From an uncultured Clostridium sp. (GTDB taxonomy: Bacteria; Bacillota; Clostridia; Oscillospirales; Oscillospiraceae): 60,481 nucleotides of DNA. Within the stretch, counting starts at the first letter, position 1, and each line of letters begins with the position of its first letter. Of this stretch, positions 58,039 through 60,481 are shown one piece after another. The stretch covers positions 1 to 60,481 of the forward strand of contig CAJFVL010000016.1 in the NCBI GenBank assembly GCA_904420465.1, given 5' to 3'. The position numbers and the translations under genes were made by a program. A model generated the notes under the pieces. That model was not told the origin of the DNA, ran no database searches, and saw only the letters and a list, made by a program, of their open reading frames with translations.

Positions 58039-60481
58039 ATGAGACTGAAGCGATTCCTTACCGCCGCGCTGGCCCTGGTCATGACGGCGGCTCTGGCCGC
58101 TCCCTTTTCAGCCGGGGCGGTGGAGTCCTCTTTCCAGGATATTTCGGACCCGGTCACCGCGGTCAATGCGGATGTTCTGCGCCTGATGGGGGTGGTGGAC
58201 GGCACCGGCGGCAACCAATTCAATCCCGGGGGAAGTCTGACCCGGGCGGAATTCTGCACCATGGTGGTTAAATTCATGCAGCGGGGAAACGAGGTGCCGG
58301 TATACGCTACCCGCACCATTTTCTCCGATGTCACTGCCAGCCATTGGGGACTGGGCTATGTCAATCTGGCCGCCTCCATCAATGTGGGCACAGAGGAGGC
58401 TCCCATCGCCCTGATCTCCGGTGTGGGAGATGGACGCTTCGAGCCTGATACCCGCATCACCATGGCCCAGGCAGTCACCATCCTGATCCGGGTGCTGGGC
58501 TACTCCGATGAACAGACGGGAGCAGCCTGGCCCCAGAGCTACCTGAATCTGGCTGATTCCATCGGTCTGACAGATGGAGTGACCGCCGGCCCCTATGATG
58601 AACTGACACGGGCCCAGGCCGCCCAGCTCTTTGTCAATGCCCTGAGCTGCAAAAAGGGAAATGGCACGGTGTATTACAACGATCTGGGCAGCGGGATGAA
58701 GGTAACCGAGGATGTTATTGTCCTGGCCGTCAACGTGGAGACCGATGACGGCACCTCCCGGGGGGCGGTGCGCACCACCGCCAGCGGGTCAGGAGAGTCG
58801 ACAACGGCGGAGGCCTATCTCCCCGCCAACGGCCGGGGGGAGGTCTACGCACTGCAGGGAAAGCGGGGCGCGCAGGTTCTCAATGAGCGGGATGAGCTGG
58901 TGGCGTTTATTCCGGATGACAGCAGCTCGGTGACCATCACCCTGTCCGGCGACGCCCAGCCCAGCTATGTGCGGGGAACCAATGGGCAGCAGTACACCAT
59001 TTCCAGCACTACTCCGGTCTATACCTCCAGCCAGAGCGAAGGCAAGGGGTATCTGGAGAGCTACACCGGCCTGTATTCCGGCACTCAGCTGACGATGTAC
59101 TCCGAGCGGGGAAAGATCGTGGCCATCTACGCCAACAGCGGCGCCACCACGGTGGATTCCGACGCGGTGGTGGTGATGGGCTCTCCCTCAACGGCCATGT
59201 TCCACCAGCTCACCGGCGGGGCTGCCAACTTCCAGATTGTAAAGAACCGACAGCCCATCCGCATGTCCGATATCAAGGCCTATGATGTGGTCACCTATGA
59301 CGAGATCAACAACACCCTGGTGGTGTCCGACCTGCGGCTGACCTGTATCTATGAGGACGCCTCGCCCAACGCCGCCACACCCACCTCCATCACGGTGCTG
59401 GGCCACACCTTTGACGTGCTGGACAGCACCTGGGAAACGACCGAAGGGCTGTCGATCGGGGACAGCGTCACCCTGCTGCTCACCGCCGACGGCAAGGTGG
59501 CCGGCATGGCCCCTGCCAGCGGCAAGCTGCGCTCCACCGCCATCGGAATGGTGGATGGAGGGACCGCCAATGTGTTCCTGCCCAACGGCGGGACGCTGAA
59601 GCTGAGCGGCACCATCTCCAACGCCGATCATGTGGCCGACCAGCTGGTTACCATCTCCTCGGGCAGCAAGGGGCGGATCAGCGCCAGCCGACTGACCTCC
59701 CGCAGCGCCCCCGGGGCCTTTGCGGTGGAGGATATGACGCTGGGCAGCTACACCGTCACGGCCGGCGTGCAGGTCTATGAACAGATCTCCGGCGGAGCCA
59801 TGGTGAAGGTGGGCCTGGACCATCTGGGGCTGTCCCAGGTTCCGGCGGACAAGATCGCGGCCTACCACCTGAACAGCTCAAACATGGTGGACTACATCGT
59901 CCTGGAGTCGGTTACCGGCAACGCCTATGACTACGGGATGATAGTATCCCAGACGGCAAGCGAGACCAAACAGATCCCGATAGCAGACAGTAGCGGCAGA
60001 GAGCCCGATGAAGAGGGATGGACGCCCACCTATCGGGAGGAGATCAGCAGAAACACAGTTTGGAACTTGGTGAACCGCACTGAGACGGAATTTGCCCCCC
60101 AGTACAGCTACAATGGCCGGAGCGGCGACTTTGTGGGTGTTGCCGTGGGCCAGAACCGGGAGAATAAGCCCAGCATCAAAGAAGTGATTCAGCTGCAGGA
60201 GATCAAGGGAATCACTCCGGACAGTTTCTTTGAGAGTCAGGGCGCCACCTATGTCAATGCCAACGGCCGGACCTATCGGGTGGCAGACGAGGTGGAGTGC
60301 TACCGTCCCATCAGCAGCAACCGACTGGATACTGCCAACTGGTTCAGCCAGGAGACAGGGGCCGAACGCCTGACGGCCTGCCGGGCCTACTCCTCCGACC
60401 TGACCATCTATGTGGACCCCGTTGGAGAGCAGGTGCGTATCGGAAGCGCGCACTTTATTTTGGAAGATGAAGGGTGCGCCA
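58039..60481 (+). CDS. SLH-domain surface protein, runs off right edge
   Basis: An open frame of 814 codons with no stop to the window end. It starts with a signal peptide (RLKRFLTAALALVMTAALAAPFSAG) then three SLH repeats: SSFQDISDPVTAVNADVLRL...LTRAEFCTMVV, FSDVTASHWGLGYVNLAAS...ITMAQAVTIL, and AWPQSYLNLADSIGLTD...LTRAQAAQLFVNAL. The long remainder is a repetitive beta-rich region of unknown function. AAGGAG lies ten nt before ATG 58039; the earlier ATG 58030 is too close. It follows the permease by 24 nt, so it is likely in the MacAB operon and could be its cargo or wall-side partner. Confidence 0.8.
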   Translation, partial: MRLKRFLTAALALVMTAALAAPFSAGAVESSFQDISDPVTAVNADVLRLMGVVDGTGGNQFNPGGSLTRAEFCTMVVKFMQRGNEVPVYATRTIFSDVTASHWGLGYVNLAASINVGTEEAPIALISGVGDGRFEPDTRITMAQAVTILIRVLGYSDEQTGAAWPQSYLNLADSIGLTDGVTAGPYDELTRAQAAQLFVNALSCKKGNGTVYYNDLGSGMKVTEDVIVLAVNVETDDGTSRGAVRTTASGSGESTTAEAYLPANGRGEVYALQGKRGAQVLNERDELVAFIPDDSSSVTITLSGDAQPSYVRGTNGQQYTISSTTPVYTSSQSEGKGYLESYTGLYSGTQLTMYSERGKIVAIYANSGATTVDSDAVVVMGSPSTAMFHQLTGGAANFQIVKNRQPIRMSDIKAYDVVTYDEINNTLVVSDLRLTCIYEDASPNAATPTSITVLGHTFDVLDSTWETTEGLSIGDSVTLLLTADGKVAGMAPASGKLRSTAIGMVDGGTANVFLPNGGTLKLSGTISNADHVADQLVTISSGSKGRISASRLTSRSAPGAFAVEDMTLGSYTVTAGVQVYEQISGGAMVKVGLDHLGLSQVPADKIAAYHLNSSNMVDYIVLESVTGNAYDYGMIVSQTASETKQIPIADSSGREPDEEGWTPTYREEISRNTVWNLVNRTETEFAPQYSYNGRSGDFVGVAVGQNRENKPSIKEVIQLQEIKGITPDSFFESQGATYVNANGRTYRVADEVECYRPISSNRLDTANWFSQETGAERLTACRAYSSDLTIYVDPVGEQVRIGSAHFILEDEGCA

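Overview
The window looks like a GC-rich Gram-positive anaerobe of the class Clostridia, probably Oscillospiraceae close to Flavonifractor, Pseudoflavonifractor or Intestinimonas. The evidence is an Rnf-type electron-transport locus, a FabK-type fatty acid synthesis operon with a MarR-family regulator, a CsoR/CopA copper module, SLH-domain surface proteins, BioY with BirA-type control, a CD1247-type Cys4 protein and a large PurL with a fused glutaminase domain. The genus is inference; no rRNA or tRNA gene was seen.

Layout. 1-3000 is an AT-rich, horizontally acquired-looking island. It holds the first codons of an IS256-type transposase (minus), a 606-residue protein with an ApeA-like HEPN C-terminus (RNEITH motif, minus), and, divergent from it, a consensus sigma-A promoter driving a compact, strongly folded ~90-nt RNA that ends in a U-run. 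3186-9665 (minus) carries a DUF1858-like small protein, pgeF, an oligopeptide-type lipoprotein and purL. 9788-10905 (plus) has a membrane protein and a DUF1540 peptide. 11012-13219 (minus) is an exported SLH protein with a GH26-like domain. 13475-17076 is a short rnf locus (rnfC, an rnfD-rnfG fusion, rnfA-like). 17183-18823 is a BirA-regulated bioB-bioY pair. 18889-24239 holds small housekeeping genes (Dabb, yqeG, an endonuclease IV family protein, M24 aminopeptidase, efp, CD1247-like) with two kinds of intergenic repeat. 24350-27754 is a glycerate module (CdaR regulator, 2-hydroxyacid dehydrogenase, glycerate kinase). 27983-32769 (minus) runs infC-rpmI-rplT with an L20-type leader, then ruvX, a monooxygenase, an EFR1 ferredoxin and a GH13 enzyme. 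33169-38855 (minus) has two half-size TSUP proteins, an AEC transporter, a lipoprotein and copA-csoR with an in-frame copZ at the copA 3' end. 39155-41413 (minus) is rimI-GNAT-tsaD, with tsaD bracketed by hairpin-rich repeats and its 3' end duplicated.

41622-51282 is one plus-strand fatty acid operon: acpP, accB, accC, accD, accA, fabH, fabK, fabD, fabG, fabF, fabZ and a MarR-family gene, behind a strong promoter overlapped by a palindromic operator. Malonyl-CoA made by AccBCDA is loaded by FabD, primed by FabH and extended by FabF/FabG/FabZ/FabK; the MarR protein probably closes a feedback loop. 51491-54058 is pcrA. 54358-58015 is a MacAB-type efflux/export operon whose last gene, running off the right edge, is an SLH surface protein.

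The most unusual items are the HEPN gene with its divergent structured RNA, the pair of structure-conserved hairpin elements flanking tsaD, the copZ gene embedded in copA, the RnfD-RnfG fusion in an incomplete rnf locus, and a DnaA-box-like cluster upstream of infC.
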